Part shown: piece after piece, positions 5,400-5,518 of the stretch
How positions within the stretch are numbered: the first letter of the stretch is position 1
Layout of the letters: each line of letters opens with the position of its first letter
Source: Anaerolineae bacterium
GTDB taxonomy: Bacteria > Chloroflexota > Anaerolineae > JACIWR01
Length of the DNA: 5,518 bases
Reading direction: 5' to 3'
NCBI GenBank assembly: GCA_021162125.1
Contig: JAGGZG010000080.1
Coordinates: forward strand, 1-5,518
Translations under genes and position numbers: made by a program
Notes under the pieces: model-generated
Databases searched by the model: none
What the model was told of the DNA's origin: nothing
The model's input: only the letters and a program-made list of their open reading frames with translations

Positions 5400-5518
5400 T
5401 TTGATAAACCTCCTTGCGCATCTATCGCAGCGCCGATCACCAGGCCTACCGCAGCGCCGATGGCGGAACCCAGCGCCAGGTTCTCGAACAGCATCAGGCC
5501 AAAGATCATGCCGATGGC
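5396..5518 (-). CDS. Small glycine-zipper membrane protein, C-terminal part only
   Basis: The frame is open from the window edge to a TGA that overlaps the ATG of the ATPase gene (ATGA). The visible 40 residues include IGMIFGLMLF, then ALGSAIGAAVGLVIGAAIDA, a Gly/Ala pattern of closely packed transmembrane helices with small residues every third or fourth position. ATCGGCGCTGCG occurs twice in the DNA. The beginning lies outside the window. The overlap places it in the ABC operon, and its last codons contain the ribosome binding site of the ATPase. Similar short glycine-rich membrane proteins occur beside exporter genes, but no function is established. It could be a small accessory subunit. 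Confidence 0.7.
   Translation of the reverse strand, partial: AIGMIFGLMLFENLALGSAIGAAVGLVIGAAIDAQGGLSK

Noticed and set aside
1..5518. CRISPR array, tRNA, rRNA, prophage or complete insertion sequence
   Set aside because: No regularly spaced repeats, cloverleaf, rRNA-like sequence, transposase or phage gene was seen on either strand.

Overview
The window is a GC-rich bacterial segment in which every supported gene lies on the minus strand. The codon use and the gene set (NatAB-like exporter, single-domain flavodoxins, a HemG-like flavodoxin) would fit a Chloroflexota or similar environmental genome. No marker gene here proves that, so the assignment is a weak inference.

Read in the direction of transcription, from high to low coordinates, the first unit is a tightly packed ABC-transporter operon (5518 to 2033). 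It holds the C-terminal end of a small glycine-zipper membrane protein, an ATPase of the NatA/DUF4162 type, and two paralogous ABC-2 permeases with large outside loops. The first two junctions are ATGA overlaps. The third is an 11-nt gap filled by a strong ribosome binding site. The permeases resemble each other throughout and probably form a heterodimeric exporter driven by the single ATPase. The substrate cannot be read from the sequence.

Next comes a 424-base intergenic region (2032 to 1609). Its upstream end carries a promoter-like block with an extended -10 (TGGTATACT) and palindromic CTGGTCA-type sites. The rest is packed with palindromes: a 111-bp imperfect inverted repeat resembling a MITE or a long hairpin, and three short perfect palindromes. 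Below it lies a two-gene operon: a four-helix small membrane protein and a HemG-like flavodoxin-domain protein, joined by a GTGA overlap.

After that operon lies a short remnant of an alpha/beta-hydrolase C-terminus, and then a second copy of the same promoter/operator block. This copy directly precedes a classical flavodoxin gene that is split by a one-base frameshift. Two transcription units that both encode flavodoxin-fold proteins therefore share one duplicated upstream control region and may be co-regulated. This shared block and the palindrome cluster are the main unexplained structures; the rest is ordinary accessory gene content.
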